NCBI GenBank assembly: GCA_021809235.1
Contig: JAKBAG010000060.1
Span: forward strand, 1-13,502
DNA from: Acidobacteriota bacterium
Lineage (GTDB): Bacteria > Acidobacteriota > Terriglobia > Terriglobales > Acidobacteriaceae
Length of the DNA: 13,502 nt
Reading direction: 5' to 3'
Part shown: one piece after another, positions 1 to 6,561 of the stretch
Layout of the letters: each line of letters opens with the position of its first letter
Numbering within the stretch: position 1 is the stretch's first letter
Notes under the pieces: model-generated
Databases searched by the model: none
What the model was told of the DNA's origin: nothing
The model's input: only the letters and a program-made list of their open reading frames with translations
Translations under genes and position numbers: made by a program

Positions 1-10
1 CATCCATGCT

Positions 11-27
11 GTCCTGCATCGCAGGAC
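11..27 (+). terminator. Perfect 7-bp stem-loop, possible weak terminator of an upstream gene
   Basis: GTCCTGC (11-17) and GCAGGAC (21-27) pair perfectly around a three-base loop. The stem is followed by a short T-rich stretch (32-35). This could end transcription of a gene lying before the window, or sit in the 5' leader of the riboswitch transcript. The T tract is short and starts four bases after the stem, so it is a poor intrinsic terminator. No convincing promoter was found between it and the riboswitch. Confidence 0.3.
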
Positions 28-60
28 AATGTTTTGCAAATCCGCAGTAGACTCACTTCA

Positions 61-145
61 GGAGAAACAGGGGTGCTCCGCGAAAGCGGGGCTGAGAAAA
101 GACCCTTCGCACCCGAACCGGATAATACCGGCGTGGGAAGTTTCC
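61..145 (+). promoter_or_regulatory. TPP riboswitch (THI-box)
   Basis: This element binds thiamine pyrophosphate in the nascent mRNA and normally lowers expression of thiamine synthesis or transport genes. The conserved parts appear in order. P1 is GAAAC (64-68) with GTTTC (140-144). A GGGTGC block lies at 71-76. P3 is CTCCGC/GCGGGG (76-81 with 86-91) capped by GAAA. The invariant CTGAGA is at 92-97, followed by ACCC (102-105). The P5 arm is CCGG (118-121) with CCGG (128-131), enclosing the conserved ATAATA. The terminal GCGTGGGAAG lies at 131-140. Spacing and core bases match the thi-box family closely. The next gene on the same strand, 90 bases on, encodes a TonB-dependent receptor, so a thiamine-related transport role is inferred. 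Core identity is near certain; exact ends are approximate. Confidence 0.95.
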
Positions 146-203
146 GGAAGAACGAACAATCACAGGCTCGTTCCGGGGCACGACCCGTAGTGCAAGGCGC
201 CTC

Positions 204-236
204 TTGTTTCCTCAATTTTTCTCGATGAGGAAGCGA
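204..236 (+). promoter_or_regulatory. Shine-Dalgarno-sequestering hairpin, likely riboswitch expression platform
   Basis: TTGTTTCCTC (204-213) can pair with GAGGAAGCGA (227-236) in a ten-pair stem including two G-U pairs. The 13-base loop is 214-226. The 3' arm contains the GAGGAAG ribosome-binding site and the first base of the ATG at 236, so folding would block translation of the TonB receptor. The anti-SD arm carries GTTTCC (206-211), identical to the 3' strand of riboswitch P1 (140-145). The 5' P1 strand (64-68) could therefore pair with either copy, which suggests a simple ligand-controlled exchange. A competing hairpin is possible at 144-176. The pairing is read directly from sequence; the switching mechanism is inference. 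Confidence 0.5.
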
Positions 237-2656
237 TGATGGGCAATCATGGGAAGCAAACAACAATCTGGGACACCAGGGAGCCAGCCACTGGGCGGCT
301 TACGAGCAGCAGTGCAATCCGGCAGGCTGCGACAAACATCTGTGCGGCAGGAATCCTCTTGGCTGCGATCTGTGGCGTCGAACTGGTTAGCGTACCAATG
401 GCCTCCGCGCAGGCTGGCAATGTGCCAGCCGCGCCACATGCAAATCAAAAGCAGGAACAGGCGCACAAGGCTGCCGGCATTGCACCGGTGACAACCACAG
501 TTGTGGTGCAGGCGCAGGCAGGAGATACCTATCTGCCGGAGCGCGTGCAGGTAGGGACACTGGACGGTAGTCCTCTGCTGACAACCCCAGTCTCGGCCAC
601 GGTGGTTACGCGAGAGCTGATGCAGGACCAGTTCAACCGCGTACTGTCCGACGTGGTGAAGAACGATGCCTCGATAGGTGAGGACTATGCGCCAGTTGGT
701 TACTATGGCGACTTTGCGATTCGTGGATTTCCTATCGATCTGGCCACCGGACTGGAGATCAACGGACTAACGGTTGCCGGCGAGCAGGATGTGCCTCTGG
801 CCAACAAGGAGCGGGTTGAATTTCTCAAGGGAATTGCTGGTGTTGAGAGCGGCGTGACCACGGCTGGCGGTCTGATCAACTACGTCACCGAGCGTCCGCA
901 TGCGGTGCGGCAGTTGGAGATGGACACCGATCAGAGAGGCAGCGAGATGGGAGATTTGGAACTGGGCTGGCTGCTGGGACGACGCAGGCAGTTTGGAACC
1001 CTGTTTCACTTCCTTGGAGAGGGGATTCACAGCTACGTCAACGATGCCAACGGCGTGTTGGGCGGAGCAACTTTTGACGGAGACTGGAAGCTGACGGATC
1101 GGACAACGCTCTCGGGCGACTTCGAATATCAGCACCTGGTGCAACACTCGGTGGCGGGATATCAGTTACTGGGCGGCGCAGTGGTTCCCTATCACGTGTA
1201 TCCCTCAACGATGCTTGGCCAGCAGCCATGGTCCAAGCCCAATACGTTTGACACCTTAAATACCAATGTACGCATGGAAAGCGAATACGGTCGCCAGGGA
1301 TGGCGCAGAAACTGGCGTGGCTTTGCAGCAGCCAGCTTCAGCCAGTCCCTGATTGACGATAACGTGATTTATCCCTATGGATGCTACTACGAGGCGGTCT
1401 GCAATCAGGGGCCAGGTGGGCCGCCGCCGTATTTCTTCGCACCGGATGGAACCTATGACATTTACGACTATCGCGATCCGGGCGAGAGGCGGCGGGATGC
1501 TGTAGCGGAAGCGGTAGCGCTTGGCGAGCTGAGCACGGGCAAGGTGCGGCATCATCTGGCTGCAGGCGGCGAGCTATTCCTGCGTAGTGTGAATCTGCCA
1601 GGACCGCCGTCCGCCGGTGCTCCGTCCACCGTCCAGAACGGAGCTGTCTATGCCTACATTGGAAGTGAAAATATCTTCCGGAACAATATCGTCTATCCAG
1701 ACTCTACGGCTGATCTGAGTGCAGGTCCAGTTGTGCTGTGGGAGGATGATCACCAGAGCTCGCTGTTGCTGCAGGATCGCATGGAGCTTCCCGGGCATAT
1801 TCAGCTCATTGCCGGTGGTCGGTTCACGTCACTGCGGGATCACAACTACGGCCAGCCCAACTCCGCCGGAACGGCAACCGGCGAACTGGTGACCAACAAG
1901 CTGCTGTGGTTGCCGCAGTATGCAGTCACATGGAATCCACGGGCGGATCTGACGCTCTATGGGAACTACAGCGTAATGCTTTCGCTTGGCCCACAGGGCC
2001 CGTTCTGGGCTGGCGGATATTATCTGCCTCCGTTTTTCACGCGGCAGGCCGAAGGCGGCGTGAAGTATCAGTGGAGGAACAGAATGCTGATCACAGCCGA
2101 TATCTTCCATATGCGCGCGCCGTTCTTCTACCCTCAGGTGATTGACACCGCGGGCGACCAGAGTTTTCTTTCTGCCGGACACGAGACGCATGATGGCGTA
2201 GAGGCTGGCGCACAGGGCGTGGTCAACAACTGGCTTCGACTCTCTGCGACTGCCGCTGGGATCCGGGCAGTTTCAAACGGTTCGCTCACGCCCAGCTTCA
2301 ATGGAAAACAGGTGATCAACCAGCCAAGGCTGCGTACGGATATCTTTGCCGATATTGCCGTGCCGCAAAAATGGGCGCTGCATTGGAAGGGTCTGCATCT
2401 GATGCCAGGCTGGAGCCTGACCACGAGGAAATATGCCACGCGGGATGACCAGGTGAGTGTGGGCGGCTACAGTCTGTTTAATCTGGGAGCACGTTATATG
2501 CCAGGCGGCGACAATGGCCGGATGATCTTCCGTATCTATGCGGATAACATTCTCGATAAACGCTACTGGAAGGATACTGGAGCCAATTACGGAGATACCT
2601 TCGTTCACCTGGGCGCTCCCACCACTGTGCGGCTGTCTGCGGTCTATCGCTTCTAG
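236..2656 (+). CDS. TonB-dependent outer-membrane receptor, probably for thiamine or a precursor
   Basis: An 806-residue TonB-dependent transporter of the siderophore-receptor (FhuA/FecA-like) type, which takes a scarce ligand across the outer membrane using TonB-ExbBD energy. The N-terminus has a long polar stretch, a hydrophobic segment (about 35-55) and an ASAQA cleavage-like site near 56-60. A possible TonB box, TTVVVQ, lies at 87-92. The plug domain spans about 105-222 and includes IRGFPID (162-168), ERVEFLKG (192-199) and GGLINYVT (211-218). The rest is a beta-barrel ending in the aromatic Y-R-F typical of outer-membrane proteins. ATGs at 236 and 239 are both usable behind GAGGAAG (227-233). 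The TPP riboswitch upstream is the only clue to ligand; the fold alone would suggest a siderophore. No substrate-specific residues can be named. Confidence 0.9.
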   Translation: MMGNHGKQTTIWDTREPATGRLTSSSAIRQAATNICAAGILLAAICGVELVSVPMASAQAGNVPAAPHANQKQEQAHKAAGIAPVTTTVVVQAQAGDTYLPERVQVGTLDGSPLLTTPVSATVVTRELMQDQFNRVLSDVVKNDASIGEDYAPVGYYGDFAIRGFPIDLATGLEINGLTVAGEQDVPLANKERVEFLKGIAGVESGVTTAGGLINYVTERPHAVRQLEMDTDQRGSEMGDLELGWLLGRRRQFGTLFHFLGEGIHSYVNDANGVLGGATFDGDWKLTDRTTLSGDFEYQHLVQHSVAGYQLLGGAVVPYHVYPSTMLGQQPWSKPNTFDTLNTNVRMESEYGRQGWRRNWRGFAAASFSQSLIDDNVIYPYGCYYEAVCNQGPGGPPPYFFAPDGTYDIYDYRDPGERRRDAVAEAVALGELSTGKVRHHLAAGGELFLRSVNLPGPPSAGAPSTVQNGAVYAYIGSENIFRNNIVYPDSTADLSAGPVVLWEDDHQSSLLLQDRMELPGHIQLIAGGRFTSLRDHNYGQPNSAGTATGELVTNKLLWLPQYAVTWNPRADLTLYGNYSVMLSLGPQGPFWAGGYYLPPFFTRQAEGGVKYQWRNRMLITADIFHMRAPFFYPQVIDTAGDQSFLSAGHETHDGVEAGAQGVVNNWLRLSATAAGIRAVSNGSLTPSFNGKQVINQPRLRTDIFADIAVPQKWALHWKGLHLMPGWSLTTRKYATRDDQVSVGGYSLFNLGARYMPGGDNGRMIFRIYADNILDKRYWKDTGANYGDTFVHLGAPTTVRLSAVYRF

Positions 2657-2678
2657 GTTTTTTGCGGGTGCGGAGTGG

Positions 2679-2717
2679 ACATCGAACGCAGGCGCAAGCC
2701 TGCGCTAGACTCGATGT
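2679..2717 (+). repeat. Stacked inverted repeat between receptor and peptidase genes
   Basis: An inner stem CGCAGGC (2687-2693) / GCCTGCG (2698-2704) is closed by a GCAA tetraloop. An outer stem ACATCGA (2679-2685) / TCGATGT (2711-2717) is also perfect. They are separated by one base on the left and six on the right. No T run follows, so it is not a standard intrinsic terminator. It could be an RNA stability or processing element, or a protein-binding palindrome. It lies inside the 94-base gap between two same-strand genes, just before the SD of the peptidase gene (2736-2740). Confidence 0.5.
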
Positions 2718-2750
2718 GTGGCTGCAACAGCAGTCAGGAGTTGGTCAGGC

Positions 2751-4364
2751 ATGAGAAATCGAATGAAGATGCAAGGTGTGTTCGCGCTGGGCATGGCGAG
2801 CCTGATGCTGGGTACAGCTTGGGCGCAGCCTGCTCCAGCAGCGACGGAGAAGACTGCTGCCGCGTCTGTAATTGCGGACGCAACGACGGAAGGAACGGTT
2901 ACGGTGAATGGGCAGATCATCGCCTACACCGCCGTGGCTGGAACCATTACTGTTGGTGGAACCGAAGCTGGCGACGCTCAGCTTGGGCTGGATGGAAAGC
3001 TGCTCCCGGAGTATTTGGCGTCGGCACCGAAGGATATTGCCGATGCAGCGCCGACAGCGCGCATCTTCTATGTAGCGTACTTCAAAAAAGGTGCCAGCGC
3101 GGAGAAGCGTCCTGTCACGTTTCTATACAATGGCGGTCCTGGCAGCTCAACGATGTGGCTGCACATGGGCTGCTTTGGACCTGAGCGGGTTCAAGTGGCG
3201 GATACCAGGCATCCGGAAGGCGCTCCCTATGCGATTCGCAACAACGGTGCAAGCCTGCTGGACGCCAGCGACCTGGTGTTCATCGATGCGCCGGGGACAG
3301 GATTCAGCCGAATCTTTGGAAAGAATGCAGCGAAAGCATTTTATGGAATTGATCCCGATGCACAGGCCTTCGCTCGATTCATCCGAAGGTTTCTCACCAA
3401 ATATGACCGCTGGAATTCGCCGAAGTATCTCATGGGCGAAAGCTACGGAACGCCGCGTAGCGCAGTGCTCAGCGCGGACCTGCATGGAATCGATCTGAAT
3501 GGGGTGATCCTGCTTTCGACGATTCTGGGATTCGATAACAGCGTGGATGAGCCACGACTGAATCCGGGTGTCGATCAGGCCTATGCGCTGGCTTTGCCCA
3601 CCTACGCAGCCACGGCGCTCTACCATCACAAGCTGCCGAACCCGCCTGCATCTCTGGATGTACTGCTGCCTGAAGTGGAGCAGTGGGCATTGGGCGACTA
3701 TATGCACGCCCTGCTGCAGGGGGCGGCACTGCCAGAGGCCGAGCGGCTGAAGGTGGCCACTCAGTTACATAACTACACGGGCCTTCCCGTGGATTATCTG
3801 CTGAAGAGCAACCTGCGCGTGGAGGGTGGTGCGTTTTCCAAGATGCTGCTGGATGCCACCGATACGACGACCGGGCGGTTGGATACGCGCTATACCGGGC
3901 CGGACTATGATCCGCTCAGTGAGCAGGCTCAGTATGATCCGCAGAGCAATGCCGTCTCGTCCGCGTATACGGCGGCCATCAATAGCTATCTGCGCGGCAC
4001 GTTGAAGTACGGCGAAAACCAGACCTACAAGCCAAACGCGTATCGTGATCCGGACTTCCGCTGGCAATATCGCAACGGTGAGGGCGGGCAGAACGTGATG
4101 CCCAGTCTGGCGCACACCATGAAGGCCAATCCTGGCATGCATGTGCTCGTAGCCGGAGGGTATTATGACCTGGCTACGCCCTTCTTCGAGGGAAAATTCG
4201 AGATGCTGCATCTGCCAATCCCCCTCAATTTACAGAAGAACATCGAGTATCACTACTATCCGACCGGTCACATGATCTACGTGAATGATGCCGTGCTAGA
4301 GCAGTTCCACAACGACGTGGCGGCCTTCATCCACAAAACCGAAGATGGGAGCGCGACGAAGTAG
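2751..4364 (+). CDS. Secreted S10 family serine carboxypeptidase-like protein
   Basis: A 537-residue alpha/beta-hydrolase peptidase of MEROPS family S10, which removes C-terminal residues from peptides. A signal peptide (1-25, ending A-W-A before Q26) points to export. The family signature NGGPGSS is at 127-133. The catalytic triad is visible as Ser231 in GESYG, Asp473 in GGYYDLATPF and His507 in YPTGHMIY. An in-frame GTG at 2718 exists but has no ribosome-binding site and would mask the signal peptide; ATG 2751 has AGGAG (2736-2740) ten bases upstream, so it is preferred. It lies 94 bases after the TonB receptor on the same strand, so read-through transcription under the TPP riboswitch is possible but unproven. 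It ends 28 bases before the convergent GH43 gene. Substrate is unknown. Confidence 0.92.
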   Translation: MRNRMKMQGVFALGMASLMLGTAWAQPAPAATEKTAAASVIADATTEGTVTVNGQIIAYTAVAGTITVGGTEAGDAQLGLDGKLLPEYLASAPKDIADAAPTARIFYVAYFKKGASAEKRPVTFLYNGGPGSSTMWLHMGCFGPERVQVADTRHPEGAPYAIRNNGASLLDASDLVFIDAPGTGFSRIFGKNAAKAFYGIDPDAQAFARFIRRFLTKYDRWNSPKYLMGESYGTPRSAVLSADLHGIDLNGVILLSTILGFDNSVDEPRLNPGVDQAYALALPTYAATALYHHKLPNPPASLDVLLPEVEQWALGDYMHALLQGAALPEAERLKVATQLHNYTGLPVDYLLKSNLRVEGGAFSKMLLDATDTTTGRLDTRYTGPDYDPLSEQAQYDPQSNAVSSAYTAAINSYLRGTLKYGENQTYKPNAYRDPDFRWQYRNGEGGQNVMPSLAHTMKANPGMHVLVAGGYYDLATPFFEGKFEMLHLPIPLNLQKNIEYHYYPTGHMIYVNDAVLEQFHNDVAAFIHKTEDGSATK

Positions 4365-4392
4365 AACATCTGTAGTCGCGCTTGAAGACAGA

Positions 4393-5391
4393 TCACCTGT
4401 CAGCGGCTGAAAGTGTTGCTTCCCCGGTTGTGACATCGATGGACCACGGCCGGGGAGGTGGCAGGTGCATACCGCCATCTCCAATTCTCAGCGGCATCCA
4501 GAAATATCGCGAATCCCACAGTGCATTTGGGCGCCACTGATCTGCCATGAAAATGACTGTGGTTGCTTTCGTGCCGACCACCTTCAGCAGCATCGTAGAT
4601 TGCGAGCCGTAGTTCCTGGCAGCCGCAGGTGCTAGGTTGTGGAACTCCGTCCAGGGGCCTGTCAGGGCTGGCGCTGTGGCATAGACATTGGGGTTCGGTT
4701 CCCAGCCGGTCATGTGTGAACCAACCACATAGTAGGTTCCTCGAACACGGACCATCGCACCCCCTTCCAGTGGAGCAGGAATGAAACAGGTCTTCTCCAC
4801 ATTCATAAAATCCCCGGTCAGTCGCGCGATGAAAAATCCGTGCGTTGGACGCGATTCAAAGATCAAATAGGCGGAGCCGTCCTCGTCGATAAACTGGCCA
4901 ATGTCCCGGCTTTCCTCGCCCAGCGGGCGATAGCTTTTCACATACCGGTAGGGTCCCTGAATATGGTCGCTGACGGCAACCATCACACGGGCAAATGAAT
5001 AATGCGCATCATCCAGATGCGCATAGAGGACAAACTTTCTCGTGCGGGTATTGACAAAGACCTTGGGTCGTTCCAGAACCCAGCCCGATCCGAGATGCTC
5101 CGGATCGGGGAGCGCAAGTGCTTTCCCGCAGAAACGCCAGTGCATCAGATCGCGCGACGAGTAGCAGGCTACAGAGCGTTTCGACGGATCATTGTCCCGG
5201 GAGCGATCCTCGCCAAACCAGTAATACATTCCTTTCCAGAAAGTGATTCCCCCACCATGTGCCTGAATCAGGTGGCCGTGATTGTCCCTCCACTGCTCTC
5301 CTGGGCGAATTCGACCTGACTGCGCTCCAACAGAAAGGGGCGACAGGAAAAGCACGCAAGAGAGCGTGAGACCAAACAGCTTCTGCCTCAT
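4393..5391 (-). CDS. Secreted GH43 family protein, exo-beta-1,3-galactanase-like (subfamily 24 type)
   Basis: A 332-residue glycoside hydrolase with a signal peptide (about 1-23, A-Q-S boundary). The five-bladed propeller sequence begins with IQAHGGGI (42-49) and YYWFGED (56-62), in place of the first-blade Asp base of most GH43 enzymes. Other blocks are ERPKV (107-111), SRDIGQFIDEDGSAYLI (161-177), LEGGAM (208-213), SHMTGWEPNPN (225-235), SQST (263-266) and DSRYFWMPL (293-301). Glu107, Glu209 and Gln264 align by context with the Glu/Glu/Gln set described for fungal exo-beta-1,3-galactanase Pc1,3Gal43A (from memory). Predicted role: trimming beta-1,3-galactan of arabinogalactan outside the cytoplasm. 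The start has AAAGGA suitably upstream. It follows the hydroxyacid dehydrogenase by 75 bases on the same strand and may share its transcript. No carbohydrate-binding module is present. Confidence 0.82.
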   Translation of the reverse strand: MRQKLFGLTLSCVLFLSPLSVGAQSGRIRPGEQWRDNHGHLIQAHGGGITFWKGMYYWFGEDRSRDNDPSKRSVACYSSRDLMHWRFCGKALALPDPEHLGSGWVLERPKVFVNTRTRKFVLYAHLDDAHYSFARVMVAVSDHIQGPYRYVKSYRPLGEESRDIGQFIDEDGSAYLIFESRPTHGFFIARLTGDFMNVEKTCFIPAPLEGGAMVRVRGTYYVVGSHMTGWEPNPNVYATAPALTGPWTEFHNLAPAAARNYGSQSTMLLKVVGTKATTVIFMADQWRPNALWDSRYFWMPLRIGDGGMHLPPPRPWSIDVTTGEATLSAADR

Positions 5392-5466
5392 TGGATATTC
5401 CTTTCGTCAGGAGAAGTTCCCAGGATATTGCCAATGCCGAGCAACGTCATGTATGACCATGATCCA

Positions 5467-6438
5467 TCAGTGGCCTGTATGCACCACATGCAGTAGGGGT
5501 TCGTTGCGGAGGATCCGTTCGATCTGCCGGGCGGCAAGTCCAACCGCTCGTGGCGCAGAGCGTGGCGTGATGCCTGCAATATGCGGCGTGATGAGCACGT
5601 TGGGTGCCCTCCAAAGGTCGTGCTCGGGGGGCAATGGTTCCGGATCGGTCACGTCTACCGCAGCGCGGATGCGACCAGAGCGGAGTGCTTCCACCAGCGC
5701 ATCCGTGTGGACCACCGGACCGCGCGCGGCATTCACCAGCAGTGCACCCTGCGGCAGCAGAGAGAGTTGGGATGCACCGATCAGGTGATGTGTCTGGGGC
5801 GTGAGCGGCAGGATCAGGATGAGGATCTCCGCCTGTGGCAACAATGCATCCAGCTCGCTGACAGCGTGTACGGGAACAGGCTGGGTACGGGCTGTGCGAG
5901 CAACGCGCGTGAGCTCCACTCCGAAGGGCAGAATCAGGCTCTCAATGGTCTTGCCGATAGAGCCATAGCCTACAAGCAGTACACGCTTGCCATGGAGTTC
6001 CTCCTGCTGGACGGGCGGAAACGTGGGCGTGGGGTTGGCGTGAATGCGAGCGTAAACGTCGGGAATCTGTGACCGGCTGCGCCAGTCGCAGGACTGTTGC
6101 ATCTGGTGATACCAGGGAAAGTACTTGAGCATGGAGAGAATTGCGGTGACGGTCCACTCCGCGGTGGGAATATTGTGGGCATCCTGTGCATTGCAAATGG
6201 TTACACCCGTTGGGGCAAGAGCAATGAGCCAGTCTGTACCGGCCATCAGGCTGAGGATGGTGCGAACGCCATGTAGATGAGGCCAGATGCGCTGGCCGAT
6301 GGCAGGAGCTGGAGGTGGAATCCAGAGATCGATCTCGTAGAGTTCTTCCGGATGGGATGGAATCGGAACCAGCTCGATCCCTGTTGGAAGCAGAGCGAGC
6401 AACTCGGGGGTGAAGGAGGCTGGGTAGCCAACGCGCAT
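5467..6438 (-). CDS. D-isomer-specific 2-hydroxyacid dehydrogenase family protein
   Basis: A 323-residue NAD(P)-dependent oxidoreductase that interconverts 2-keto acids and D-2-hydroxy acids. The Rossmann glycine motif GYGSIG is at 157-162. The catalytic trio is Arg239 (NAARGPVV), Glu267 (DPEPLP) and His286 (TPHIAG). After the second Rossmann strand the sequence is VARTAR (179-184) with no acidic residue, which favours NADPH, as in glyoxylate/hydroxypyruvate reductases. The open frame continues far upstream, but the start chosen at 6438 has GGAG eight bases upstream, fits the family N-terminus (MRVGYP), and leaves the divergent promoter region free. Its place opposite uxaA suggests a part in sugar-acid metabolism, though the substrate cannot be told. 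Phosphoglycerate dehydrogenase is less likely, as there is no ACT domain. Confidence 0.88.
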   Translation of the reverse strand: MRVGYPASFTPELLALLPTGIELVPIPSHPEELYEIDLWIPPPAPAIGQRIWPHLHGVRTILSLMAGTDWLIALAPTGVTICNAQDAHNIPTAEWTVTAILSMLKYFPWYHQMQQSCDWRSRSQIPDVYARIHANPTPTFPPVQQEELHGKRVLLVGYGSIGKTIESLILPFGVELTRVARTARTQPVPVHAVSELDALLPQAEILILILPLTPQTHHLIGASQLSLLPQGALLVNAARGPVVHTDALVEALRSGRIRAAVDVTDPEPLPPEHDLWRAPNVLITPHIAGITPRSAPRAVGLAARQIERILRNEPLLHVVHTGH

Positions 6439-6462
6439 GCGGGATTCTCCGTACTGAGGCAC

Positions 6463-6471
6463 ATCATACCA
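6463..6471 (-). promoter_or_regulatory. Candidate extended -10 promoter for the hydroxyacid dehydrogenase
   Basis: On the minus strand TGG precedes TATGAT, which matches TATAAT at five of six bases and carries the TG of an extended -10 element. It lies about 25 bases upstream of the start at 6438. No good -35 hexamer is seen at the usual distance, which extended -10 promoters can tolerate. The call rests on motif match only. Confidence 0.4.
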
Positions 6472-6505
6472 ACGGCTGCGGCTGCAGCGGGTGCATGCAG
6501 GATTC

Positions 6506-6514
6506 TGGTAGCAT
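6506..6514 (+). promoter_or_regulatory. Candidate extended -10 promoter for uxaA
   Basis: TGG (6506-6508) precedes TAGCAT (6509-6514), a four-of-six match to TATAAT in an extended -10 setting. Transcription would begin near 6521, just before the palindrome at 6526-6539, giving a leader of about 40 bases to the ATG at 6562. No clear -35 is present. Weaker than the promoter on the other strand. Confidence 0.28.
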
Positions 6515-6525
6515 GAGGATGCTTT

Positions 6526-6539
6526 CGGAAACGATTCCG
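6526..6539. promoter_or_regulatory. LacI-family-type operator candidate
   Basis: CGGAAACGATTCCG has five-base arms CGGAA/TTCCG and a central CG, and fits the AANCGNTT core common to LacI-family operators. It lies at the expected downstream edge of the proposed uxaA promoter, where a bound repressor would block transcription. It overlaps a second perfect palindrome, TTCCGGAA (6535-6542). Uronate genes in other bacteria are often controlled by LacI- or GntR-family repressors. No regulator gene is in this window, so the binding protein is unknown. Confidence 0.45.
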
Positions 6540-6561
6540 GAAAGGATTTACAAGCCACGAA

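Noticed and set aside
1..60. Promoter for the riboswitch transcript (TTGCAA at 34-39, TAGACT at 48-53)
   Set aside because: The spacing of eight bases is far too short; the real promoter may lie before the window.
34..228. 64-residue leader peptide frame
   Set aside because: It runs through the structured riboswitch, which explains the sequence better, and has no SD.
2657..2666. T run (2657-2663) right after the receptor stop as an intrinsic terminator
   Set aside because: No stable GC-rich stem precedes it; the only strong stem lies downstream at 2687-2704.
2718..2750. GTG start for the S10 peptidase at 2718
   Set aside because: No SD lies before it, and it would put a polar stretch ahead of a normal signal peptide that starts at ATG 2751.
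2675..3184. 169-residue plus-strand frame with many Cys and Trp
   Set aside because: It is a shifted-frame shadow of the S10 peptidase gene; its composition is odd and it has no recognisable motif.
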